NCBI GenBank assembly: GCA_964526035.1
Contig: CAZGKE010000029.1
Coordinates: 1 to 28,879, forward strand
Reading direction: 5' to 3'
DNA length: 28,879 nucleotides
DNA from: DAOMOD01 sp964526035
Lineage (GTDB): Bacteria; Pseudomonadota; Gammaproteobacteria; Xanthomonadales; BPKI01
Both the position numbers and the translations under genes were made by a program. The first letter of the stretch is position 1, and each line of letters starts with the position of its first letter. Shown in pieces: positions 20,301 through 24,318 of this stretch. The notes under the pieces are model-generated. The model made no database searches. It was not told the origin of the DNA and worked only from the letters and a program-made list of their open reading frames with translations.

Positions 20301-23300
20301 GCCGCTGCGGCTGCGCCTGTTGCGTCCGACTGGCATGCAGATGGTGGCCGCGGTCGAATTCCATGTCGACGCCGAGCCTGGCATCACCGTGACCGGCCAG
20401 CACGCCTTTGTCGACGCGACGCTCGCGGCGGGCGACTATCTGGCGCTGTTCGAGTACCGCAATGGAACGGACGGAGACTGGCTGCCCCTTGCCAGCCGCA
20501 GCAGCGCTGCCGTGGACCTGATGCCGCCGGTCGTGACCCTGCTGCAACCGCAGCAGGGTGCGGTCGTGCGCTCGCCGGTGTCGGTGCGCGCACGCATCGT
20601 CGACGCCCATTCCGCCATCGCCAACGCCGAAGCGCGCGTCGGGGACGGCGCATGGCGACGTCTGTTCGAGGATGGCGGCGGCGACTACGAGCGTTCCGTG
20701 GACGGCATGCCCGAAGGTCCGGCCAGCGTCGTGGCCCGCGCCAGCGATCAGGCCGGCAACCTCGCAGTCAGTTTGCCGCATGCCTTCACCGTGGACGATA
20801 CGCCGCCGCAGATCACCGTTACCGGCGTGTCCGACGGTGACCTCCGCAATCACCCGGTGGCGCCGGTGGTGCAGGTGTTCGATCTCCATCCCGGCAGCGT
20901 CGATATCCGTCTCAACGGTGTGCCATTCGTTTCCGGCACCGAGGTCGCCGACGAAGGGCCGCACCTGCTGACGGTCGAAGCCTTCGATCAGGCGGGCAAC
21001 CGCGCCTGGCGGCAGGTCGGCTTCGAAATCGATCTGACGCCGCCGCCGGTGGCTTTCCTTCAGCCGCTCGATGGCGAGACGACCCCGGAAGTACGGATCG
21101 AAATCCATGTTGCATCCGAACCCGGCGCGATGATCCACCTGGCTCTGGACGATTACGATGCCGATCTGATCGCCGACGCCGACGGTCTAGCCATCTTCAG
21201 CGACGTCGCCCTGCGGCTGGGGTCCAACCTCGTCGGCGCCAGCGCCGAAGATGCTGCCGGCAACATCGGCGGTCCGGTCCAGATCACGGTTTGGCGCGAA
21301 TTCGACACCGGGGCACTGCAGGGAAGCGTGCTGCCGGCAGCGGTCGAGTTCCCTGTTGGCGCAGATGTTGCCGGAAGCTGGGAAGTGACCAACGGCGGAT
21401 CAGTCGGACTCGAGAATCTCGAAGTGCGCATTCGCGTCTGGCACGGCGCCCATGTCGAGCCGCTCGGCGAGCGCATTGACGTGGCCGACCTGCCGGCGGG
21501 TGCCACCTGGACGCAGCCATGGAGCTTCGCCTCCGGCAGCTGGCCCTTGGGCGATCTCGCACTGGTGCTGGAGGCGCGCGAGGGCGGCGCTGCCGAATGG
21601 TTCGGACTCGACTCGGCATCGGTTTCTCTTGCTGACCGCACGTCGCCACTTGTGGAGGTGCTGGAGCCCGCAACGGGTGCCATCGTCGGTGGCAGCTTTG
21701 TTGTGCGCGCGCACGCGATCGATACGCACAGCTCGATTGTTGCTGTGGCGGTCTCGGTGGATGCGGGCGACTGGTTGCCCCTGACCGCCGAGCCCGGCGT
21801 ACCCGATGTGTACCTGCGCGGGCTCGACGATCTGCCGGAAGGCGAACGCAACCTCCGGGTGCGCGCCATCGACGCCTGGGGCAATACCGCCTTGACCGAA
21901 CCGGTCATCGTGACCGTCGATCGCACTGCGCCGTTGATCGTCATCCAGGGCATCGAAGACGGGGGGCTCTATGCCCAAACGGTGATACCGGAGTACTCGG
22001 TGACCGACGCCAATCCGGTCACGCATGAGGCGACTTTGAACGGGCTGCCGTTCGCAAGCGGTACGCCGGTGTCCGCCGAGGGAAGCCATGTGCTGCGCAT
22101 CGACGCAGAAGATGCAGCGGGCAACCTTGCCGAAGCCAGCGTGCAGTTCGAGATCGACCTGACACCCCCTGACCTGGTCTTTACCCACCCGCAGCCCGGC
22201 GCCATCGTGCTGATGGCGGAGACGATGATCTCGGGACTCACCGAGCCGCTGGCGCAGGTGTATCTCGCGGGCCCGCTGGGCAACATGCAGACCGTGGCCG
22301 ACGCTGGCGGCGCCTTTGTCGTGCCCTCGTGGCCCCTGGCTCAGGGCCTCAACACGATCAGCGGACACGCCGTGGACCGCGCAGGCAACGTGGGCAGCGA
22401 CGCCCATCTCGACATCGAGTACCGCGCCAATGCGGGCGTCAACGTGGAAGCGAGTCTGGCCCTCGATCCGCAATGGATCGAACCCGGCACGGAGTTCGAC
22501 GCAGGCATCCAGCTGCACAATACCGCCGACGTCGACGCCGATGGCCTGCCGCTGCGTCTGGTGGTGCGCTCGACGACGCGAGGAAACCAGCCGCCGCTCT
22601 ACGAGGATTCCTGGCAGCAGGACATCGACGCAGGTGCCGTGCTTGACTTGCAGCGCATCATCGCAACGGACGGTTGGCCGTTGGGGTCGGTGCTCGCAGA
22701 GCTGAGCGCGCAGATCACCCAGAGCGACGGCGCGCAGTCGTGGATCGTGTTGGCCACCGCCGCTGGCACCGTCGCCGACCTGACGCCACCCGCGCTCGAC
22801 TGGGTGGCGCCACCGGCCGGCAGCTACCATCGCGTCGCGTTCGAAGCAGTCCTGCACGCCACCGATGCGCTGTCCGCAGTGGATCGCGTCGAAGTCAGGG
22901 TCGGGGAGGGCTTCTGGGTGGTGCTGTCTGCAGACGGCGACGGGGTGCACTGGCGCGCCATGCTCGACCCGGCCGAGGGTACGCATGCGCTGCATGCCCG
23001 GGCCTTCGACGCGCACGACAACATGCGCGAAATTGCGACACGCACCGTGCACGTCGATCGCACGCCGCCCTCCATCCAAGTGGACGGGATTGCCGACGGT
23101 CACCTTGGCAACCAGCCGGTGACGTTGTCGTGGACCGTCGAAGATGCTTCCCAGGTCACATCGGCGGCCACGCTCAATGGTCTGCCGATCGCTTCGGGCT
23201 CGACGGTGTCTGCCGAAGGCGTGCACCGTCTGGTTGTCTCCGCCGAGGATGCCGCTGGCAACACCGCGGAGGCGACCGTCGACTTTGAACTCGACCTGAC

Positions 23301-24318
23301 GCCGCCCACGATCGTCGTCCATCACCCGCTCGACGGCCAGGTGCTGTGGCAGCCACAGACAACGGTGCTTGGAGCGACTGAAGCACTCGCCGACGTGAGT
23401 CTAGTCCTCGGCGCCACCGCGCTCGAAGTCGAGGCGGGATCGGATGGCGCGTTCCAGTTCGCCAAGGTTGCGCTTGAGCCGGGCGAAAATCTCTTTGTCC
23501 TGCAGGCGACCGATCGTGCCGGGAACCTGGGTGAATCGATCTCACTTTCAGTATGGCGCGCCACCGCTGGCGACGTGGACCTGATCGGTTTCGTCGAGCT
23601 GCCGATACCCGAATGGCCCGCTGGGGGCGAGCCCGTGCCGTTCGAGATTCGCGTCCTGAACGGCAGCGAGTTCGACATCCAGTCCGCTGGCATCGAACTG
23701 AGTGTGCGCGCGTCGACAGGTGGAGAACCACTTGCCGTGTGGACATGGCAGCAAACCCTCGTTGCCGGTGCGGAGTTGGCCGAGCAAGGAAACTGGCCGA
23801 CTGAGGACATTGCACCGGGCGACTATAGCTTCAGCCTTCGCGCACAGGTGCCCGATGGCGACGGCGGCCAGACGTGGCAGGCGCTGCGACAGGCGTCACT
23901 GCACCTGCCCGATCGCGAGGCACCGACTGTTCTCCTGGTCGAACCGATTGCCGGCGACCTCCTGTTGCCGGGCGACGCGGTTCGGATCGAGGCAGATGAC
24001 AGGCTCAGCGCGATCGCTGCCGTCGAGTTCCGCATCGACCAGGGTCAGTGGCGGCCGACCGAACCGGCCGGCGGAAACGCCTTTCATGCCGCGTGGCCGT
24101 CGGTAGGCGAGGGCGTGTTCACGGTCGAAGCGCGCGCGCTCGACGACTGGGGCAACGAGGCCCGGACGCCGCCGATCACCGTCAGCGGGCGCGGGAGTGC
24201 CGTTCCGGAAGCCGTACCGATTCCGGTGGGTGTCACCGCGCTGTGGCTGCTACAACTGATACTCCTGGCCGGAACCGCGGCCATCGTCATTGGCCGCCGC
24301 GGAAGGGATGCTCCATGA
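5326..24318 (+). CDS. Giant exported multidomain surface protein (6,330 aa) with zincin-like head and C-terminal anchor
   Basis: One continuous reading frame of 18,993 bp; I see no frameshift. Approximate order of residues: signal peptide 1-21; HExxH zincin-like domain (H168-H172) to about 340; QW-motif helical toroid 371-627; five CARDB-like repeats 628-1204; FlgD-like domain (SPNGDG at 1215-1220); beta-propeller-like region about 1306-1940; second SPNGDG at 1959-1964; unassigned beta-rich cysteine-containing region about 2040-2760; Ig-like; third SPNGDG at 2882-2887; Ig-like modules; alternating Fn3 and Ig modules about 3276-4235, with a discoidin-like domain nested at 3877-4008; an Ig-like domain split by a second propeller-like segment about 4300-4575; CARDB-like repeats about 4622-4950; a long super-repeat about 4957-6290; and a hydrophobic C-terminal anchor about 6294-6330. 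The protein is probably secreted and cell-attached, as an adhesin, fibre or processing scaffold. Function is unknown. It is coupled to both neighbours by ATGA overlaps. Confidence 0.93.
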   Translation: MRSLVMLVAVALVLAAGSLHADVIFPERGVTGLRGTAVGSFGDAQIRGNVFHLTYSGNFDNWVDGAPDQSARQALSALAVDAQGDDFDFVIAVTTFPVVLQVSDFLAAGVYHHIRNDVAGIGLPQFDHGAEWGSPSRLKGYIDLGRVGPSRLTPGSHGYQGLLETTMHEIMHRWSSYVRYRDAGGTVHNDLLGQMEAHWNSLLDTDASVMYGHRWAALGNGDFRSGPIRRTYAPIDLYLAGLLAPSELEPLTLLRNASPQPPELPQAQQQIHAEMSQVDVSAIIAAEGARLPSAASSQKHFRALLVLLSRPGETLDPAMLQALERFRRDAQERFGFMTRGRAVLHIVPNVVDARPGAPEAVAGSAPAGSSALDVSAALQWLEQSQAADGRWRDRDGSTWRDTAWALSALRLFAPQSPAIDTGVAALEQAPASTAESLAWRRMARNISAPVADIQAIEASQRADGGWGLTGAHSSGVEDTARILVAFADELTAQVREDAFGFLESSQVSDGAWSSYPGGSPGFAPSLSALEALSHPLAGHPAALDAGRQWLLARQRTNGSFRDGEDLLGIGDTARALQLLIGSDAPPQAFVRGGEYLRQLQGVSGDWSGSAFATAAAVQVLTALEQPNLRVIGGLSVLPDSPTQGALTRVTARIGNTGNQVVAASSARWYLGDPRSGGQALAGPVQVPELGPGSSVLVRHLWDTSGLSGVQQVWVVADDPEEIEELTRTDNYASIDIVIGDPPVGIDLALHPDALVASPAVIVSIPSEVRVTGELRNLGATGVASAVLQVQDVGVVPTRVLASTELEVPALAQVAFELTFEYDGLGTGQLRVVADPEGLIEDLDRSNNEASLTLTVVDGVDLAIERIDLDPPDGWQSGWPLELLVEVGNRGLSTAPPFELSIEVEDADGAVVLSETVEISLDAVASTTRSLAWLPATPGVHTITAHADPASLIDDADRSNNLMQRVVAIADGEGVNLRIDPVSITDEPQPALEGSAFQVEAMVWVEGVDPAPPFSLGLYVGVPGEGGALLGQVRQQDPLSPGSSRLLAIEIADLPLSGAHTLWIKADADDEVVETDEDDNLAVLDIDALSLPDLSVQTADIVVNPAVPVAGEPVHAEIRIHNLGRQAASQVRVDILEIGPSGQALAATYWIDLLDGETAVDVDLVWDFGLMADAEGLRVVVDPEGLIREGREDNNLADYALSVGEGPLFASNAYFSPNGDGVKDDTLLVFRLQQQHAVELIIEDLDGEVRRFHDFATTPVDRGQVRWDGRDSTGLVARDGIYQVRLTAGGHDLASTSVVVDNDRASLAAAQTRGRVFFNRIDEVRKGELAPLPYNDPALGAGWLLVDPLVPDEDEFVPLPGVYRSGVRTLEPVISNDWIGRRIAETGVPLEIAALAVSTDHRQVAVLASSGSSFDLWIADIAQLDQVQAVMLSVDAEAMLLAGMATNGRWVLFEGSQWSTDGMQVVSLDPLELLPQRGGRFTFSDFHSGAMRPLLLTHGVAALTSELKFAPYSGDSYDIELPYGQHYYRFNTLSASRSGGRLLVHRASESRESVELVDPVAQSVVTLAETERDTQECYQVIRPGGDRIDVLRLGAAWSPASDLIALLDPQLDRMLLLDSLGQTVAAIELPASDGIDYHDQMTVSDGELQFGRQSKGLQRMADKPVFAEEGFGSSDDWMCQEIGAAPPAMSGKAPLSDKGDDGPEQSLVYDRTLLWDPSGSRVVGVYGDLVEALHPGSGADVMALGHTRRVEVDVRRASVRILESGAQWPHVGQVGEPLVPESPHYGMHFQAPGSWAPQRLGYWTAGQLRPWMQPSGPFSVPFVWPDERAYALAETGCEECLPVVVLNMDRGLAHLEAALVGPNIDMGGFATDLHLAGWRIDLLAEQSSGGWRQVIGWTQGEVDDYRFLRWPPDVSGQILLRLQTEDLAGNRRSAYRRMLLPNPPLPRLLELLAAGPRYISPNGDGVQDAMVIDYEALLSQPFVFRVLDALGQEVFRRSVQHLPGELGAQQIVWAGDSDGGGRVADGDYEVELWSYAFPISVDTQAPQVSGAFFSRPFSFSNPPVMPIASIGATVSDPLLLSEQLEVRPWGSVLAWSAIASLRVGPVAISRSLYVANEFRIAAADAAGNRSLIPLQWPGDWLILRAASSIGVEFGEPPTATLEPVFPPWQWRWSRVRTVLPIDFTEEAWQQAQKLGPLRVEVDDDLRLHFVDLSRSGLATLHLETRDPDAGGWTSTEIDAAGFEGGQVVVPMAVLAGARTIVRLRGVTTAGGTLLSNPVLLEVENIGRLVRYNEHVHPALFPGLPQPPDGSCVWQHAFAPEPFLRREVWALPGSGSPQRVDPFREGLAGAIAYVMPPLSEGDLVEIRVETADGRTIVHRSTSPCMAGEPPSPPLEGVPIDIATIPAPDCGSHAGALRVRVGPPVSASGPASIAVERALGELVNAGGQTLTTLFDVSDPANQVDPPGTCTAGEFLVDETLPLGSLAPGAYSLRVIVSTDDGESHQAHLDFDVHASPPGFNVIEPEDQATLCLVEPSTRLPAELAFHDTRRKGLLIEVSRPMPDGSVYTDFAPVASGSVGQIPDWWVCGGAIDAPRIGLEGFDLPRSFDWPINPPRSPQSHFGLMDLAFHTLDRAGGHACATRRVRVDTRVEIENAVLSPVRTWSQRRTPVLSQAGSPSFLQAIYRNVAHEALTARLVVHAAEYISNAWRPVGPPLHTGPPLAFSGPIELHWSGMLDLGYADDGFYLVMPIFEDGCRDSQPQGKLIEVDSTPPGISVLHPQPGQIVTSSLLEISGTVIDKYFNAYSVELGIGASPITWTLIDGSDEEVPEVSTLGVANLEGLSGAAVVRVRATDKLGNRSELRVPIFLDPPPPVLSDFEVDPVLFSPNGDGRLDTSAIQFGLSVQAQVTLAVLDESSSSTVAVLIADALLEADSHVREWNGAANAGVVVADGRYRVIATAVSTADPDLVGEIEHSVVVDTTPPDLDLVEPATEHTQGLGPILLSITERHPKNLVFQLVGPGDGIVDSDDVALSGVDPDLGLTDLTDLDEGSYTLNLDAWDRAENHASEVVDFVIDRTPPALELHEPLDESHLRPDQVIALRGLIEEPHLALWGVRLAEQADVPEWLDLHTAIDAPTDDLLYEWPVDLPDGEYLLRLWARDRAGNESELDHRITVDGTAPELAVDAPLADSWAGPQLDIHGTVTDLHLASYIVEVATQADAAQGLWTELHADTDGVEAALIASVRPSLPSGPAALRMRAYDRAGNETELVRAFQYVASLPPAPSGLVARVEQRRDVRLDWQPLVHEVALVGYHVYRNDARITVQPLPGISHLDVGLEEGHYRYVVSAVDVAGNESAPSAPAFVQIHLSAPEVFLQHPRADDRVRGMVEVTGTADAEEGFASYRLEAVPLSGGNAILIAQSGQPRRGEVLGQWDTRGLPEDAQYNLRLEAFDSFGNHAETGLTVVIDNLPPQAPTGLTAEIDDPDVQLEWNANGESDLLGYLLYRDGVLVHWIGSLPADLRPLALTTTDYRDRTVPDGVHTYRVFAIDQAGNISAPSEPAVVSIDRGPPSMRFVEPVQGHAFETSVRVRAESDDTDIDEVRFELRPEGGGTWQPLGAALTERPYRIVWTPDGLPWGEYDIRVIATDLGGLIDPQPPVLRLRFADLTPPHVPQGLNATVDGDRVELAWDAVQDDDLAGYLLYRGETQLTTVPQTEPSYTDTGRPLGVHVYRVAAQDGSGNVSDLSAAVEALVHRPLLKQPYSPTPEPFTELRGAAAVTGEILGEVAHAQGSHPVSVATDADGLFAAPNLPLEVGANTATVRLHHGDGNRSLPASVPVVHGLPPEPPTGLGGLVNGHDVSVNWTAHPSAEVIGYRLFRNDLALPADVAAPAPAQVSASHGNAMRALDGNAGTAWGDSENLAATPTDLWMQIDFAEPQLIVQVELDWSSERRALDFEIQGGFQGVWVPLATVTGNQSENNQLLLPRPYRSDRLRLRITRLAASGWFSLGLAELRVRVRPLISGTEQAFPGLLDGPYRFEVTAVDGYGFESARSDSIELDVGDVEPPPAVVLGGTVIDADVHLSWTESVADDLDHYRVLRDGAIIGTVPIDASRTYVDPALANGSYDYTVLAVDHVGNGQPSNVYTATIDIDPPGAPTIISVTAPPEGAALVVSWAAPEGESPTGYRLHRSLDVAGPYDAVAEVAALEHRDEPLINGVTYHYTVQALDGSGNAGAHSEPASGTPARILAPDAPVFHWPGRGGEQVHVTTADTPVLGAAEPGVRVDLHRQQTLLGSTFARSESGVDETRTWPTGLYRYRLSSDSRWLWVAPYDAGERIIDLLGDREYGLVGEGRSVAWDAVRGELWRVRWEGAIELIDGRSGSIATIDSPLSDTEFASPEPGGKRALLIGYPDPFANFAGFIWDRDDDSVRELPAAISGYSASRTLAWGGPGRFAWIQSGSLHVFNVDTDELQVLGSGLIDEPVAWAPDAPMVVAVGWLNNGYRLQVFDVELGDVLVPDLPAGALRAPVFDPGGTLLAAHTFNGVSVFDPLAGTVVDSWTVEGPTAVAWPAPLEMHFVRYSGLSRLRVAGAFSFDSVDLQPGDNLLHARAVDDFGNGSVASQVLNVVRDDVVLPDIAIAAADIRILPAGGAPGESFALRATVRNPGAAASEAVEARVTLDGPHGSLGPGQMLHLPAIAAGGAHVLEAALGTLADAGPHSVRVELDPLRQLVEVTRDNNVASRAFLVDGGNAPRLFVDLADESLAPGQNLISDLRVYNGGPSFSGAVQLAVVDAQGHAVADLGEESVGPLAFGALWRRDVVWMPGETLAGDYLLRARLRDVAGGLVEVVEAHFSIELATVIDLTVGPELPDYPSGGEAHIVSSLSVIEANGFLTDASLRLSALDHQGQELWTALRPLGQLPPGYQSAHVTPWDLSEVAPGSYALRLVFESATLQQTAYGSVDVRPSGPGQALVGTLDFAPRPIALGDPARVEWSLLSSTPRTQLPLRLRLLRPTGMQMVAAVEFHVDAEPGITVTGQHAFVDATLAAGDYLALFEYRNGTDGDWLPLASRSSAAVDLMPPVVTLLQPQQGAVVRSPVSVRARIVDAHSAIANAEARVGDGAWRRLFEDGGGDYERSVDGMPEGPASVVARASDQAGNLAVSLPHAFTVDDTPPQITVTGVSDGDLRNHPVAPVVQVFDLHPGSVDIRLNGVPFVSGTEVADEGPHLLTVEAFDQAGNRAWRQVGFEIDLTPPPVAFLQPLDGETTPEVRIEIHVASEPGAMIHLALDDYDADLIADADGLAIFSDVALRLGSNLVGASAEDAAGNIGGPVQITVWREFDTGALQGSVLPAAVEFPVGADVAGSWEVTNGGSVGLENLEVRIRVWHGAHVEPLGERIDVADLPAGATWTQPWSFASGSWPLGDLALVLEAREGGAAEWFGLDSASVSLADRTSPLVEVLEPATGAIVGGSFVVRAHAIDTHSSIVAVAVSVDAGDWLPLTAEPGVPDVYLRGLDDLPEGERNLRVRAIDAWGNTALTEPVIVTVDRTAPLIVIQGIEDGGLYAQTVIPEYSVTDANPVTHEATLNGLPFASGTPVSAEGSHVLRIDAEDAAGNLAEASVQFEIDLTPPDLVFTHPQPGAIVLMAETMISGLTEPLAQVYLAGPLGNMQTVADAGGAFVVPSWPLAQGLNTISGHAVDRAGNVGSDAHLDIEYRANAGVNVEASLALDPQWIEPGTEFDAGIQLHNTADVDADGLPLRLVVRSTTRGNQPPLYEDSWQQDIDAGAVLDLQRIIATDGWPLGSVLAELSAQITQSDGAQSWIVLATAAGTVADLTPPALDWVAPPAGSYHRVAFEAVLHATDALSAVDRVEVRVGEGFWVVLSADGDGVHWRAMLDPAEGTHALHARAFDAHDNMREIATRTVHVDRTPPSIQVDGIADGHLGNQPVTLSWTVEDASQVTSAATLNGLPIASGSTVSAEGVHRLVVSAEDAAGNTAEATVDFELDLTPPTIVVHHPLDGQVLWQPQTTVLGATEALADVSLVLGATALEVEAGSDGAFQFAKVALEPGENLFVLQATDRAGNLGESISLSVWRATAGDVDLIGFVELPIPEWPAGGEPVPFEIRVLNGSEFDIQSAGIELSVRASTGGEPLAVWTWQQTLVAGAELAEQGNWPTEDIAPGDYSFSLRAQVPDGDGGQTWQALRQASLHLPDREAPTVLLVEPIAGDLLLPGDAVRIEADDRLSAIAAVEFRIDQGQWRPTEPAGGNAFHAAWPSVGEGVFTVEARALDDWGNEARTPPITVSGRGSAVPEAVPIPVGVTALWLLQLILLAGTAAIVIGRRGRDAP
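5389..6350 (+). other. Zincin-like (HExxH) N-terminal domain of the giant protein
   Basis: Residues about 22-340. The motif HEIMHRW at 168-174 provides two candidate zinc-ligand histidines and the general-base Glu169. About 25 residues later comes GQMEAHW at 193-199, with H198 or E196 as the possible third ligand. Then SVMYGHRW and a YAPIDLYLAGL segment follow, an order I recognise from uncharacterised secreted bacterial proteins that carry a HExGHRW motif. This is not a classic metzincin (no HExxHxxGxxH) and the gluzincin NExxD is absent. A peptidase fold is likely; activity is unproven. Confidence 0.6.
6436..7206 (+). other. QW-repeat alpha-toroid domain in the giant protein
   Basis: Residues 371-627 contain repeated QxxDGxW-like signatures: SQAADGRW, SQRADGGW, SQVSDGAW, ARQRTNGSF and QGVSGDW, each between pairs of helices. 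This is the hallmark of squalene-hopene-cyclase/prenyltransferase-type (alpha/alpha) toroids, a fold also used in alpha-2-macroglobulin-like thioester domains. No thioester GCGEQ and no cyclase DxDD motif is visible. It is therefore probably a binding or structural toroid rather than a terpene cyclase. Confidence 0.75.
7207..8937 (+). repeat. Five tandem CARDB-like repeats in the giant protein
   Basis: Residues 628-1204 break into five beta-sandwich units of about 105-120 residues. Each opens with a (D)L-x-(V/I) strand, has an N-x-G-type turn (IGNTGN, LRNLGA, VGNRGL, IHNLGR), and closes with the CARDB signature of D-x-x-x-x-(I/V)-x-E followed by a D/S-NN pair. Examples are VADPEGLIEDLDRSNN, DPASLIDDADRSNN, ADADDEVVETDEDDN and VDPEGLIREGREDNN. 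CARDB domains are cell-adhesion-like modules common in bacterial and archaeal surface proteins. Confidence 0.85.
9241..11145 (+). other. First beta-propeller-like region of the giant protein
   Basis: Residues about 1306-1940, between two SPNGDG domains. It shows recurring blade-like strands of the form (V)AVLASSGSSFDLWIAD, WVLFEGSQWS, LIALLDPQLDRMLLLD and LLWDPSGSRVVGVYGD. These resemble TolB/WD40-like PD40 repeats that read out stored values. The blades are irregular and I could not count them confidently. Four of the protein's 12 cysteines are here (C1576, C1678, C1836, C1839). Confidence 0.5.
16954..17349 (+). other. Discoidin (F5/8 type C)-like domain nested in an Fn3
   Basis: Residues about 3877-4008: an opening VSASHGNAMRALDGNAGTAW, where A-x-DG-x-x-x-TxW is the F5/8C signature, then a strand WMQIDFAEPQLIVQVEL, a central DFEIQGGFQGVWVPLATV, and a final LRLRITRLAASGW with LAELRV. 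Carbohydrate or lipid binding is usual for the family. It interrupts an Fn3 domain: the first Fn3 half ends at the YRLFRNDLAL strand and the second half resumes with GPYRFEVTAVDGYGFES. Confidence 0.75.
18223..19050 (+). other. Second propeller-like segment inserted in an Ig-like domain
   Basis: Residues about 4300-4575 show propeller-like blades (YRLSSDSRWLWVAPYD, LWRVRWEGAIELIDG, FAWIQSGSLHVFNVDTDEL, LQVFDVELGD, VSVFDPLAGTVVDSW). The flanks belong to one Ig-like domain: TPVLGAAEPGVRVDLH on the left, and AGAFSFDSVDLQPGDNLLHA with AVDDFGNGS on the right. In neighbouring intact copies the same elements are contiguous. Confidence 0.6.
20194..24198 (+). repeat. Long-period super-repeat (373/381/378 aa) in the giant protein
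   Basis: Residues about 4957-6291. The same four-module block recurs: an Ig-like module beginning DxxxPxVxxLxP, a second beginning TPPxIxVxGxxDG with NGxPFxSGT and AEGxHxL, a third beginning LTPPxxxFxxP and ending AxDxAGN, and a fourth CARDB-like module ending before the next block. Block starts (second proline or equivalent) are residues 5068, 5441, 5822 and 6200, so the periods are 373, 381 and 378 residues. The last block keeps only its first module. A fourth-type module also precedes the first block. Copies are clearly homologous but well diverged. Confidence 0.85.
24205..24315 (+). other. C-terminal anchor of the giant protein, IPTL-CTERM-like
   Basis: Residues 6294-6330 carry a short PIPVGV motif, a transmembrane stretch (ALWLLQLILLAGTAAIVI) and a basic tail (GRRGR). 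This is the tripartite layout of IPTL/PEP-CTERM-type sorting tails. The exact motif differs from IPTLSEW, so the sorting class is uncertain. Membrane retention is likely in either case. Confidence 0.6.
24301..24306 (+). promoter_or_regulatory. Ribosome binding site of the transglutaminase-like gene
   Basis: GGAAGG lies inside the last codons of the giant gene, eight bases before the ATG at 24315. That ATG overlaps the giant gene's TGA as ATGA. This is the second coupled junction of the operon. Confidence 0.65.
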
